From positions 1-64,000 of the forward strand of contig NZ_UFQB01000024.1 in assembly GCF_900496965.1 (NCBI RefSeq): DNA of 64,000 nt. The letters run 5' to 3'. Positions 8,190 through 16,677 of the stretch are shown here, piece after piece (the stretch's first letter is position 1; each line of letters opens with the position of its first letter). The notes under the pieces are model-generated. The model was not told the DNA's origin. It did no database searches and was given only the letters and a program-made list of their open reading frames with translations. This DNA is from Achromobacter agilis. GTDB taxonomy: Bacteria > Pseudomonadota > Gammaproteobacteria > Burkholderiales > Burkholderiaceae_B. A program made the position numbers and the translations under genes.

Positions 8190-9044
8190 GTGTCGACGGC
8201 CAACGTCCCGCCTTTCCCCGGGCCTCCCGCGGCAGGCCCGGTCTGCGATTGCCACCTGCACATCTACGACCCGGCCTTTCCCTATGAGCCGGACGCCGCC
8301 CTGCGGCCGCCACCGGCCACGGCCGCCACCTACCGGGCTGTGCGCGATGCCCTGGGGATCCGGCGCAGCGTCATCGTGCAGCCGACCACCTATGGATACG
8401 ACAATCGCTGCACCCTGGACGCCGTCGCCCGCCTCGGCACGGAAAATGCCAGGGCCGTGGCCGTGGTGCCGGTCATGGTCAGCGACGAGGAGCTGCTCCG
8501 GCTCGACCGGGGCGGCTGCCGCGGCGTGCGCATCAACGCGCTGCGCGGCGCGTTGCTGGATACGGAAGCCGTCGGCGCCTTGGCGCGACGCATCGCGCCC
8601 CTGGGGTGGCACCTGCAACTGCACGTCGAGGGCGCGACGCTGCCAGCGCTATCGCCTTGGCTGCGCGCGCTGCCAGTGCCCGTGGTGCTGGACCACATGG
8701 GTCGGTTGAATCCGGCGCAGGGTCCGGAAAGCCCTCCCTGGCGAGCCTTGCGTGACTTGCTGAACGAACCGCAGATCTGGGTAAAGCTGTCCGCGCCCTA
8801 TCTGCTGGATCCCGACGGCGCGCCCGGCTATCGCGCACTCGCCCCCTTGGCGGAAATCCTGCTGGGAACCGCGCCTCAGCGCCTGCTATGGGGCTCGGAC
8901 TGGCCTCACCCCGGCTGGCACGCGCAAGGCCGCCCGCCGTTGGACGAAGCCGCGCTTCATGATTGGGCCTGGCGGCATCTCGACCGGAGCGGCGTCGCGC
9001 GCAAGGTGCTGATCGACAACCCCGCGCGTCTATATGGATTCTAG
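8190..9044 (+). CDS. Amidohydrolase 2 family, PDC lactonase-like (copy 2)
   Basis: A 284-residue paralogue of the gene at 1669, starting with GTG behind AAGGGA. CDCHLHIYDP carries His22 and His24, LDHMGRL and WVKLSAPY are mid-protein, and LLWGSDWPHP near residues 233-241 carries the C-terminal Asp. The three copies share these motifs but differ between them, as expected for enzymes with related but distinct lactone or amide substrates. It is tightly linked to the preceding Bug and convergent with the IclR gene. Confidence 0.8.
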   Translation: MSTANVPPFPGPPAAGPVCDCHLHIYDPAFPYEPDAALRPPPATAATYRAVRDALGIRRSVIVQPTTYGYDNRCTLDAVARLGTENARAVAVVPVMVSDEELLRLDRGGCRGVRINALRGALLDTEAVGALARRIAPLGWHLQLHVEGATLPALSPWLRALPVPVVLDHMGRLNPAQGPESPPWRALRDLLNEPQIWVKLSAPYLLDPDGAPGYRALAPLAEILLGTAPQRLLWGSDWPHPGWHAQGRPPLDEAALHDWAWRHLDRSGVARKVLIDNPARLYGF

Positions 9045-9061
9045 CGACGCTCCGGCCCCCA

Positions 9062-9790
9062 CTACCCTTGCCCAACGCCCATCATCGAGCGCGACAGCCG
9101 GCTGGCCGTGGCCAGGATCGACTCCTTGTGCCCGAGGAGCACCGCCTCGGTGAGACGAGAGAGCGGGCCTGAAATGCAGATCGCCCCCTGCAGTGTCCAG
9201 TTGATTCCATAGACCGGCGCGGAGATGCTCGAAACCTCTGCGTCGCGTTCCCCCAGCGAAATCATGTAGCCGGCGCGGCGTATCGATTCGTAGGGTTCAC
9301 CGGCTTCTCCGGAGAACGCCAGCAGGACCCGGCCCGGGCTGCCCAATTCCAGCGGCAGCGCGGCGCCGACGCGCACATGGTGGCGGATGGACTTGGGGCC
9401 TTCGACACGCGCCATGCAGATGCGCTGCTTGCCCTCGCGCACATAGAACGTCGCGCTTTCGCCGGTGGCGACCGACAGCTCGCGCAGCACGGGCTGTACC
9501 ACCTCCACGATATTGAATGTGGCCTGGTAACAGGCGCCCAGCCAGCCTGCGGCGCGCGCCAGGCGCCAGGTGCCGTCCGGCCGCTGCGCCAGGTAGTCGT
9601 CCATTGCCAGCGTGCGCGCCAGCCTCAATACGGTGGAGCGGTGGCACCCCGTCCGCCGGCTCAGTTCGGCCAGGGTCAGGTGCGCGTCGTCCACGCCGAA
9701 AGCCTCGAGGATTTTCATCGCGCGGCGCACCGCCACCACGCCTTCTTCCGCAGGGGATTCGTCTGAATCCGGGGTTATATCTTCGATCAT
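9062..9790 (-). CDS. IclR family transcriptional regulator
   Basis: A 242-residue IclR-type regulator. The N-terminal winged helix (VVAVRRAMKILEAFG, then LTLAELSRRTGCHRSTVLRL) is followed by an effector-binding GAF-like domain of about 170 residues. IclR proteins often control aromatic-acid and glyoxylate catabolism. It is divergent from the Bug gene at 9886 with a 95-base gap containing a dyad, so autoregulation and control of the Bug/amidohydrolase/RraA run to its right are the likely roles. Confidence 0.88.
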   Translation of the reverse strand: MIEDITPDSDESPAEEGVVAVRRAMKILEAFGVDDAHLTLAELSRRTGCHRSTVLRLARTLAMDDYLAQRPDGTWRLARAAGWLGACYQATFNIVEVVQPVLRELSVATGESATFYVREGKQRICMARVEGPKSIRHHVRVGAALPLELGSPGRVLLAFSGEAGEPYESIRRAGYMISLGERDAEVSSISAPVYGINWTLQGAICISGPLSRLTEAVLLGHKESILATASRLSRSMMGVGQG

Positions 9791-9804
9791 GGTACGGAAC
9801 GTGT

Positions 9805-9817
9805 TTCGTTATACGAA
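9805..9817. promoter_or_regulatory. Candidate IclR operator
   Basis: TTCGT and ACGAA arms around TAT form a 13-base dyad between the divergent IclR and Bug genes. A near-palindrome, CGGAACGTGTTTCG (9795-9808), overlaps it and a further GGAACA follows at 9835-9840. IclR-family sites are typically dyads of this size in such gaps. Confidence 0.4.
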
Positions 9818-9885
9818 CTCGCATTGTATTCCTCGGAACACGCATCCACAATGCTCCCACCAAAAACAAGGATCGGAGACAAACC

Positions 9886-10854
9886 ATGAAGCAGATCGCG
9901 CGCGTGCTGTCGGGCCTGGCCCTGATGTGCATGGCGGGCCTGAGCGCGGCTCAGGGCTATCCCAACAAACCCATCCGGCTGATCGTCCCGTTCCCGCCCG
10001 GCGGCGGCACCGACGTGCTGGCGCGCGAAGCCGCGCTCAAGGTGGCGACCAACACCGGCTGGAACATCGTCACGGAAAACCGGCCGGGTTCGGGCGGCAA
10101 TATCGGCGTGGACGCGGTGGCCAAGTCGGCGCCGGACGGCTATTCGCTGGTGCTGGGCCAGACCAGCAACCTGGCGATCAATCCCACCCTCTATGCCAAG
10201 CTGCCCTATGACCCCGAAAAGGACCTGACCGCCATCGGCCTGGTCGCCGATGCGCCGCTGGTTATCGTGGTGCCGGCCAACTCGCCGCTGAAGTCCTTCG
10301 ACGACATGATTGCCGCCGCCAAGGCCAAGCCGGGCGCCCTGAACTTCGCCAGTTCGGGCAACGGCACCGTGGCGCACCTGGCCGCGGTGCAATTGCAGAA
10401 CGCCGCGGGCATCAAGCTCACTCATATCCCCTACAAGGGCGCGGCGCAGGCTTCCAACGACCTGATCGGCGGCCAGATCGACATGTACCTGTCGTCGGTG
10501 CCCACGCTCATCGGCCACGTGCGCAACGGCAAGATGCGGGCGTTGGCCGTGACCTCCGCGCAGCGCGTGCCTGACATGCCGGACGTGCCTACCATCGCCG
10601 AGCGGGGCTTCCCCGGTTTCGAAGCGGTGACGTGGTTCGGCCTGGCCGCGCCGGCCGGAACCCCGAAAGACATCGTGCAGCGCCTGAATGCCGAATTCAA
10701 CAAGGCGCTGCAGGCCAAGGACCTGAGCGTGAAGTACCAGGAACAAGGCGCGCGCGTGCTCACCGGCACGCCGGAGAGTTTCGCCAAGCTGATCCACGAC
10801 GACCGCATCCGCTGGGGCCAGATCGTCAAGGACTCGGGCGCGAAGGTCGAGTGA
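9886..10854 (+). CDS. Bug (TctC-like) receptor 3
   Basis: A 322-residue Bug receptor. The signal peptide MKQIARVLSGLALMCMAGLS ends near SAAQG. Motifs are YPNKPIRLIVPFPPGGGTDV, ENRPGSGGNIG and HIPYKGAAQASNDLIGGQ. ATG 9886 follows GGAGACAAACC; the upstream frame (from 9517) is antisense to the IclR gene and was discarded. It is the first gene of a run leading into amidohydrolase copy 3, and the likely target of the divergent IclR regulator. Confidence 0.9.
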   Translation: MKQIARVLSGLALMCMAGLSAAQGYPNKPIRLIVPFPPGGGTDVLAREAALKVATNTGWNIVTENRPGSGGNIGVDAVAKSAPDGYSLVLGQTSNLAINPTLYAKLPYDPEKDLTAIGLVADAPLVIVVPANSPLKSFDDMIAAAKAKPGALNFASSGNGTVAHLAAVQLQNAAGIKLTHIPYKGAAQASNDLIGGQIDMYLSSVPTLIGHVRNGKMRALAVTSAQRVPDMPDVPTIAERGFPGFEAVTWFGLAAPAGTPKDIVQRLNAEFNKALQAKDLSVKYQEQGARVLTGTPESFAKLIHDDRIRWGQIVKDSGAKVE

Positions 10855-10860
10855 TCCGCC

Positions 10861-11727
10861 ATGCAGGCCCGCTATCCCTATTCCAGCGGTGACTCGCGGC
10901 CGGCCATCGCCGTCCCGGCCGGCGCGTGCGATTGCCACGTCCACGCCTATGACGCGCGCTACCCGGCCGTGGCCGGCGCAAAACTGCTGCCGCCGGATGC
11001 GTCGATGCCGCAGTACCGCGGCATCCAGGCCCGGCTGGGAACGCAGCGCGCCGTATTGGTCACGCCATCGACCTATGGCGCCGACAACCGCGCCATGCTC
11101 GACGGCCTGGGGCAACTGGGCGAGCAGGGGCGCGGCGTGGCCGTGATCGACGGCACCGAAAGCGATGCGCAGCTTCGGGCCCTGCGCGACGCCGGCGTGC
11201 GCGGCATCCGGTTCAATCTTTCGCTGGGCGTGACCAGCTCCGCCGATCAGATCCTGCCTTTGGCGGCCCGAATCGCGCCGCTGGGCTGGCACGTGCAATT
11301 GCTGATGGCGCCCGATCACCTGGCCGCCATGGCGCCGGCGCTGTCCGGCCTGCCCGTGCCCATCGTGTTCGACCACATGGGGCGCATCGCCCCGCATCAA
11401 GCCGGCGCGCATCCCGCCCATGCGTTGGTGCTGCGCCTGCTCGAGCGCGGCCGCGCGTGGGTCAAGCTGTCCGGCGGCTACATCGTCAGTGCCCGGCATT
11501 CCATCGAAGACACCGCTCTCGATGCCCTGGCGCGCAGCTATCTCGACGCCAATCCCGAACGCGTCGTGTGGGGCAGCGACTGGCCCCACGCCTCCGCGTC
11601 GTCGGGCATGCAGCCCATGCCGGATGACGCGCGCCAGCTCGACCGGCTGGCCGACTGGACCGGCAGCGCCCGGCTGCGCCAGGTCCTCGTCCACAACCCG
11701 GCAGCCCTCTACGGCTTTCCGGCATGA
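10861..11727 (+). CDS. Amidohydrolase 2 family, PDC lactonase-like (copy 3)
   Basis: A 288-residue third paralogue. CDCHVHAYDA carries His26 and His28, IVFDHMGRI and WVKLSGGYIV are mid-protein, and VWGSDWPHA near residue 235 carries the strand-8 Asp. It starts 6 bases after Bug 3 and is closely followed by Bug 4, repeating the Bug plus lactonase pairing seen at 7203-9044. Cytoplasmic; lactone substrate unknown. Confidence 0.8.
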   Translation: MQARYPYSSGDSRPAIAVPAGACDCHVHAYDARYPAVAGAKLLPPDASMPQYRGIQARLGTQRAVLVTPSTYGADNRAMLDGLGQLGEQGRGVAVIDGTESDAQLRALRDAGVRGIRFNLSLGVTSSADQILPLAARIAPLGWHVQLLMAPDHLAAMAPALSGLPVPIVFDHMGRIAPHQAGAHPAHALVLRLLERGRAWVKLSGGYIVSARHSIEDTALDALARSYLDANPERVVWGSDWPHASASSGMQPMPDDARQLDRLADWTGSARLRQVLVHNPAALYGFPA

Positions 11728-11750
11728 ACAGCACACCACGGAGACACCCC

Positions 11751-12746
11751 ATGCAAGCCCCATCCACCCTCTCCCGCCGCAGCTTCCTGGCCGCAACCGC
11801 GGCGCTGACCGCGAGCGCCGCCTTCGGCGTGCGCGCCGCGCAGGAATGGCCCGCCGGCAAGACCATCACCTGGGTGGTGCCCTACCCGGCCGGCGGCAGC
11901 ACCGACGTGCTGGGCCGCGCCATCGCCCAGCAGCTCGACGCCTTGCTGTCCACTCGCGTGATCGTCGACAACCGCCCCGGCGCCACCGGCACCATCGGCG
12001 CGGCCCGGGTGGCGCGCGCCGACGCGGACGGCCTGACCCTGCTGGGCACGTCCATCGGACCGCAGGCGATCGCGCCGCACGTGATGGGCAAGCTGACCTA
12101 CGACCCCGTGGCCGATTTTGCGCCCGTGATCATGATCGGCACCATCCCCCATCTGCTGGTCGTGGGCAAGGAGCAGCCCTTCAAGACGGTAGCCGAACTG
12201 GTCGCGGCGGCGAAGAAGGCGCCGAAAAGCCTGGCCTACGCCTCGGGCGGCACCGGCACCATCCTGCACATGCAGGGCGAGCTCCTGCAGCAGAAAACCG
12301 GCGCGCGCTTCCTGCACGTTCCCTACAAGGGCGACACACCCGCGCTGCAGGACACGCTGGCCGGCCAGGTCCAGTTCGCATTCATTCCCGCCGCAGCCGC
12401 GCTGCCGCACGTGCAGACCGGCGCGCTGCGCGCCCTCGCCGCCACGTCCGCGCAACGTCTGTCCGCGCTACCGGACGTGCCGACCATGGCGGAGGCCGGT
12501 TTCGACGATTTCGTGGTCGAGCAATGGCAGGCCGTGTTCGCGCCGGCGGCGACGCCCGCTCCCGTGATCGATCGGCTCAACGCGGATATCGGCCGCGCGC
12601 TGCAAAGCTCCGCGCTCGTCGCCCTGGCCCAGCAGCTTGGCATCACGCTGGCCGGCGGCACGCCGCAGGCGCTGGATCAGATCCGCAAGGCGGACTTCGA
12701 CAAATGGGGCAAGGTCATCCGCGATGCTGGCATCAAGCCGGCCTGA
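11751..12746 (+). CDS. Bug (TctC-like) receptor 4 with a Tat-type signal
   Basis: A 331-residue Bug receptor. The N-terminus contains SRRSFLAATAALTASAAFG, a twin-arginine SRRSFL motif, unlike the Sec-type leaders of the other Bugs here. An in-frame ATG at 11724 overlaps the previous stop, but ATG 11751 is chosen because GGAGACACCCC lies just before it. Motifs are ITWVVPYPAGGSTDVLGRA, VIVDNRPGATGTIG and HVPYKGDTPALQDTLAGQ. Tat export would imply folding before export; whether a ligand or cofactor is involved is unknown. Confidence 0.87.
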   Translation: MQAPSTLSRRSFLAATAALTASAAFGVRAAQEWPAGKTITWVVPYPAGGSTDVLGRAIAQQLDALLSTRVIVDNRPGATGTIGAARVARADADGLTLLGTSIGPQAIAPHVMGKLTYDPVADFAPVIMIGTIPHLLVVGKEQPFKTVAELVAAAKKAPKSLAYASGGTGTILHMQGELLQQKTGARFLHVPYKGDTPALQDTLAGQVQFAFIPAAAALPHVQTGALRALAATSAQRLSALPDVPTMAEAGFDDFVVEQWQAVFAPAATPAPVIDRLNADIGRALQSSALVALAQQLGITLAGGTPQALDQIRKADFDKWGKVIRDAGIKPA

Positions 12747-12781
12747 TCTCATCGATTCTCTACTCCGAACAGGAAACACTC

Positions 12782-13465
12782 ATGGCCAATCAGGACATCA
12801 TCAAAGACTTCCCCCGTGTCAGCGCCGACATCGTGCGCCGCGCCGCGGAACTGCAACCCGCCATCCTGGCCGACGTGGCCGGCCGGCGCGGCGCGCTCAA
12901 CGGCCGCATCCGCCCCCTGCATCCCGGCATGAAGGTGGCCGGCACGGCGCTGACGGTCGAAGTGCGCCCGGGCGACAACCTCATGATTCACGCCGCGATT
13001 TCGCTGGCCAAGCCGGGCGACGTGCTGGTCATCGACGGCAAGGGCGACCTCAGCTCGGCGTTGATGGGCACCATCATGATGAACGCCTGCCGCAAGCTGG
13101 GCATCGTCGGCGTGGTGATGGACGGCGCCGCCCGCGACACGGTCGAAATCATCGAGATGGACTATCCGGTGTTTGCCGCCGGCACTAATCCCAATGGCCC
13201 GACCAAGAACGTGCCCGGCCGCATCGGCCACCCGGTGTCGGTGGGCGGCGTGACCGTCCATCCCGGCGACTTCGTCATCGGCGACGCCGACGGCGTGGTG
13301 GTGGTCGAGCGTGAAAAGATCGAGGGCCTGCTGCCCGCCGCCGAGAAAAAGGTGCGCGACGAGGCCGCGCGCATCGCCGCCATCCAGGCAGGCGACACGG
13401 AAGCCAAGTGGCTCAACGCAGCCCTGCGCGCAGCCGGCGTCCTGAAGGAAGGGGAAACGCTGTGA
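12782..13465 (+). CDS. RraA family protein, aldolase/decarboxylase-like (copy 2)
   Basis: A 227-residue RraA-fold protein with the motif VVMDGAARD (Arg118-Asp119) and HPGDFVIGDADGVVVV near the C-terminus. It shares these blocks with copy 1 at 5571 but is clearly diverged from it. ATG at 12782 follows CAGGAAACA. Its stop overlaps the GTG start of a D-2-hydroxyacid dehydrogenase, mirroring the RraA-dehydrogenase overlap at 6272. The pairing suggests retro-aldol or decarboxylation products are handled by the coupled dehydrogenase; the direction of the reaction is not known. Confidence 0.82.
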   Translation: MANQDIIKDFPRVSADIVRRAAELQPAILADVAGRRGALNGRIRPLHPGMKVAGTALTVEVRPGDNLMIHAAISLAKPGDVLVIDGKGDLSSALMGTIMMNACRKLGIVGVVMDGAARDTVEIIEMDYPVFAAGTNPNGPTKNVPGRIGHPVSVGGVTVHPGDFVIGDADGVVVVEREKIEGLLPAAEKKVRDEAARIAAIQAGDTEAKWLNAALRAAGVLKEGETL

Positions 13466-14409
13466 GTGCCGCCGCAACGGGCAAGCCCGTCATTGTCGTA
13501 ACCGCGGCAGACCTTGCGCCGGAAGCGCTGGCGCTGCTGCAGGACTTCGAACTGGCCTTCGCCGGTAAAACCCCCACCGAAGAAGGCATCGTGACGCTGT
13601 GCCGCGAGCGCAATCCGGTCGCCATCATCGTGCGATACAGCAAGGTTGGGGCCGCCGCGATGGACGCCGCCCCCGCATTGCGCGTGATATCCAAGCACGG
13701 CAGCGGCACCGACACCATCGACAAGGCCGCCGCCGCCGAGCGCGGCATCCAGGTCGTCGCCGCCGTGGGCGTGAACGCCGCCGCCGTGGCGGAACAGGCC
13801 CTGGCGCTGCTCCTGGCCTGCGCCAAATCGGTGGTGGGGCTGGACGAGCGCATGCGCGCGGGCCACTGGGACAAATCCACCCACAAGAGCCTGGAGCTGG
13901 GCGGCAAGACCATCGGCCTGGTCGGCCTGGGCGCCATCGGCCAGCGCATGGCCGCCATGGCGCACGCGCTGAACATGCGGGTGATCGGCTTCGATCCGTA
14001 CGCGAAGGACCTGCCCGATTACATCGAAAGCGTGCCTCTGGACGCCATCTGGCGCGAAGCCGACGCGGTGTCGCTGCATTGCCCGCTCACCGACGAGAAC
14101 CGCGGCATGGTCAACGCCGCGACGCTGGCGCAATGCAAGCCCGGCGTAATCCTGGTGAACACGGCGCGCGGCGGCCTGGTCGACGAGGAAGCGCTGTTGC
14201 AGGCAGTGCGTTCGGGCCAGGTGCAGGCCGCCGGCCTGGACAGCTTCGCGGTCGAACCCATGACCGCCGGCCATCCGTTCCAGCAGGAGCCGCGCGTCAT
14301 CCTGAGCCCCCATATCGGCGGCGTGACCAGCGCGGCCTACGTCAACATGGGCGTGGCCGCGGCGCGCAACGTGCTGGACGTGCTGGCCCGCGCCAGGGCG
14401 CAGGCCTGA
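13462..14409 (+). CDS. D-2-hydroxyacid dehydrogenase (NAD-dependent, PGDH-like)
   Basis: A 315-residue D-isomer-specific 2-hydroxyacid dehydrogenase. The Rossmann motif GLVGLGAIGQRMA is near residue 151, NTARGGLVDEEAL carries the catalytic Arg near 235, SFAVEPM the Glu, and LSPHIGG the His near 284. GTG at 13462 overlaps the RraA stop as GTGA; the longer frame from 13408 would add residues not seen in the family. It interconverts a 2-oxoacid and a D-2-hydroxyacid. Here it probably reduces or oxidises an intermediate made by the coupled RraA-like protein. Confidence 0.87.
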   Translation: MSAAATGKPVIVVTAADLAPEALALLQDFELAFAGKTPTEEGIVTLCRERNPVAIIVRYSKVGAAAMDAAPALRVISKHGSGTDTIDKAAAAERGIQVVAAVGVNAAAVAEQALALLLACAKSVVGLDERMRAGHWDKSTHKSLELGGKTIGLVGLGAIGQRMAAMAHALNMRVIGFDPYAKDLPDYIESVPLDAIWREADAVSLHCPLTDENRGMVNAATLAQCKPGVILVNTARGGLVDEEALLQAVRSGQVQAAGLDSFAVEPMTAGHPFQQEPRVILSPHIGGVTSAAYVNMGVAAARNVLDVLARARAQA

Positions 14410-14420
14410 GGAGGCGCGCC

Positions 14421-15491
14421 ATGGCGCAACGATGGAAGCACGCGCCCGCCGGCAGCAACTGGGGCGAGTTCGGCCCCGACGACCAACGCGGCCGCATGAA
14501 CCTGGTGGACCGCGCCAAGGTGCTGCAAGGCATCGCCGAAGTCCGCGAAGGGCTGACGTTCTGCCTTTCGCTGCCGCTGGACGTGCCGGGCGGCATGGCG
14601 CTGAATCCGCGGCGCCTGCCGCCGCAACGCTACGCCACGCTGCGCGATGGCAAGAGCGCCGGAGTCCAGGGCTTCTGCTGGTCGTATGCGTCCGAAGACC
14701 CGCTGCTCACCGACGTGGTGTGCGACGACGTGCTGCTGATGAATACGCAGTACTCGACCCAATGGGACAGCCTGGCGCACATGGGCAGCCGCTTCGACGC
14801 CGACGGCGACGGCGAGGCCGAGGCGGTGTTCTACAACGGCTTTCGCGCCGGCGCCGAGATCCGCGCAGCCGGCGAAGACGCGCAAGCGCCGGCGGACTGG
14901 GCCCGCTTTCCCGGCCCTGTGGCAGGCGCCCTGGGCATCGAGCAGCTGGCCGAGCACGGCGTACAGGGCCGCGCCGTGCTGGTCGACCTGGAGGCACACG
15001 TCGGCCGCACGCGGACCGCGGTCGGCTATGACGCCTTGATGCGGATCCTGGATACCGACTGCGTGCGGATAGAAGCCGGAGACATGGTGTGCCTGCACAC
15101 CGGCTTCGGCGACACGCTGATGGCGATGGACCGCCGGCCCGATGTCGCGCGGCTGCACGCCACGGGCAGCGGCCTGGATGGCCGTGACGAACGCCTGTTG
15201 CGGTGGATCGTGGATTCGCGCCTCGCCTGCCTCATCGCCGACAACCCGGCGGTGGAGCTGGTGCAGCCGGTCAGCCTGCGCGGCGCCGCCACCCCGCTGC
15301 GCCGCCCGCGCCTGCCCTTGCACGAGCATTGCCTGTTCAAGAACGGCATCCATCTGGGCGAGCTCTGGTGGCTGACGCCCCTGGCGCGCTGGTTGCGCGC
15401 GCACGGACGCCACCGCTTCCTGCTCACCGCGCCGCCGCTGCGCCTGCCCGGCGCGGCGGGCTCGCCCGCCACTCCCATAGCCACCGTCTGA
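14421..15491 (+). CDS. Cyclase family protein (kynurenine formamidase-like hydrolase)
   Basis: A 356-residue member of the cyclase (PF04199-type) family, which contains metal-dependent amidases and lactone or isatin hydrolases. The central QYSTQWDSLAHMGSRFD corresponds to the metal-binding region, and GVQGRAVLVDLEAHVG and VCLHTGFGD are further conserved blocks. ATG 14421 follows GAGGCGCGCC; the much longer frame from 13599 runs through the dehydrogenase gene and was rejected. It is 11 bases downstream of the dehydrogenase, so it belongs to the same operon. It probably hydrolyses a cyclic intermediate; substrate unknown. Confidence 0.78.
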   Translation: MAQRWKHAPAGSNWGEFGPDDQRGRMNLVDRAKVLQGIAEVREGLTFCLSLPLDVPGGMALNPRRLPPQRYATLRDGKSAGVQGFCWSYASEDPLLTDVVCDDVLLMNTQYSTQWDSLAHMGSRFDADGDGEAEAVFYNGFRAGAEIRAAGEDAQAPADWARFPGPVAGALGIEQLAEHGVQGRAVLVDLEAHVGRTRTAVGYDALMRILDTDCVRIEAGDMVCLHTGFGDTLMAMDRRPDVARLHATGSGLDGRDERLLRWIVDSRLACLIADNPAVELVQPVSLRGAATPLRRPRLPLHEHCLFKNGIHLGELWWLTPLARWLRAHGRHRFLLTAPPLRLPGAAGSPATPIATV

Positions 15492-15564
15492 CCCTCCAAC
15501 CCTTTAGCCCATCGGGCGCAGCAGCCGGCACAGGCTGCGCGCCTACCCAACGAGGAGACACTTC

Positions 15565-15696
15565 GTGAAACGCATCCGCCTTCTGCCCGCCGTCCTGGCG
15601 TTCTGCGCCGGCGCTGCAGGACCCGGCGCCGCGCCACAGCCTGCAGGAACTCGGCGCCCAGCCGCGCGAACCCACGCATACGGAGACCTGCCATGA
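15565..15696 (+). pseudogene. Remnant of a Bug receptor gene (signal peptide plus C-terminal scrap)
   Basis: A GAGGAGACACTTC ribosome site like those of the intact Bug genes leads to GTG 15565 and a Sec-like leader (VKRIRLLPAVLAFCAGAAG). The frame then shifts. From 15620, in another frame, the bases read DPAPRHSLQELGAQPREPT, which matches the C-terminal block of Bug proteins (compare LDALGMQPRQT in the next gene). The mature domain between the two is missing. As it stands the 43-codon ORF ends with TGA overlapping the ATG of the next Bug (ATGA at 15693), so it may now act as a translated leader. Confidence 0.65.
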
Positions 15697-16652
15697 AATC
15701 AAAACTGTCCGCCCTGGCCGCCCTGCTGCTTGCAGCCGGCGCCGCCCACGCCGCCTATCCCGAGCGTCCCGTGCGCGTGGTCGTCGGCTTCTCGCCCGGC
15801 GGCCCCACCGATGTGGTCGCGCGCGCCTTCGCCTCGTATGCGTCGCAGGCGCTGGGCCAAACCTTCGTCGTGGAGAACCGGCCCGGCGCCAACACCATCC
15901 TCGCGGCCGAAGCCGTGGCCAAGTCTGCGCCCGACGGCTACACGCTGTTGTTCGGCGCCACCAACCACACCATGATCCCGGCGCTCTACGCCGACCGGGT
16001 CAAGTTCGACGCCCTCAAATCCTTCACGCCGCTATGCGCCGTGGCGGTCAGCCCCACGGTGCTCGTGACCGGCCCGGCCCTGAAGGTGGGCACGCTGGAC
16101 GCCTTCCTTGCCCGCGCGCGCGCCGAGCCAGGCCGGCTCACCTATGCAACGCCGGGCACCGGCAGCTCCGGCCATTTTGCCACGGAGCAGTTCCTGCGCC
16201 AGACCCGCATCAGCATGAACCATATCCCGTACAAAGGCGCGGCGCAGGCCATCTCCGACCTGATGGGCGGCCAGGTCGACAGCTCGCTGGCGACACTGGG
16301 CTCGGTGCTGCCGCAAGTGCAATCCGGCAAGCTCACGGCCCTGGCCGTGGCCACGCCCAGGCGCCTGCCGCAATTGCCCCAGGTGCCGACCTTCGATGAG
16401 GCCGGCGTGCCCGGATACACCGCCGACGCCTGGTATGGCGTGCTGGCGCCTGCCGGCCTGCCGCCGGACGTGCGGTCCCGCCTGGAGGAAACGGCGCGGG
16501 GATTTTCACAGGCCGACGCCACCGCCAAGAGCCTGGACGCCCTGGGCATGCAGCCGCGTCAGACCTGCGGCGACGCATTCACCGCCCAGCTTTCCAACGA
16601 AATCGATACCTACCGCAAGCTGGCCCGGGAACTGGGCCTCAAGGCGGACTGA
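15693..16652 (+). CDS. Bug (TctC-like) receptor 5
   Basis: A 319-residue Bug receptor with a short Sec leader (MKSKLSALAALLLAAGAAHA). Motifs are YPERPVRVVVGFSPGGPTDV, VVENRPGANTI and HIPYKGAAQAISDLMGGQ. The C-terminal LDALGMQPRQTCGDAF is the block used to recognise the adjacent remnant. A CGGAGACCTGCC site precedes the ATG, which overlaps the stop of the 43-codon remnant ORF. It is followed 25 bases later by Bug 6. Confidence 0.9.
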   Translation: MKSKLSALAALLLAAGAAHAAYPERPVRVVVGFSPGGPTDVVARAFASYASQALGQTFVVENRPGANTILAAEAVAKSAPDGYTLLFGATNHTMIPALYADRVKFDALKSFTPLCAVAVSPTVLVTGPALKVGTLDAFLARARAEPGRLTYATPGTGSSGHFATEQFLRQTRISMNHIPYKGAAQAISDLMGGQVDSSLATLGSVLPQVQSGKLTALAVATPRRLPQLPQVPTFDEAGVPGYTADAWYGVLAPAGLPPDVRSRLEETARGFSQADATAKSLDALGMQPRQTCGDAFTAQLSNEIDTYRKLARELGLKAD

Positions 16653-16677
16653 TTCTTACACGACAATGGAGGAAGAC

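Noticed and set aside
13599..14420. 630-codon fusion of the dehydrogenase region and the cyclase gene
   Set aside because: The 5' part is a shifted frame over the dehydrogenase gene, which has its own intact frame.
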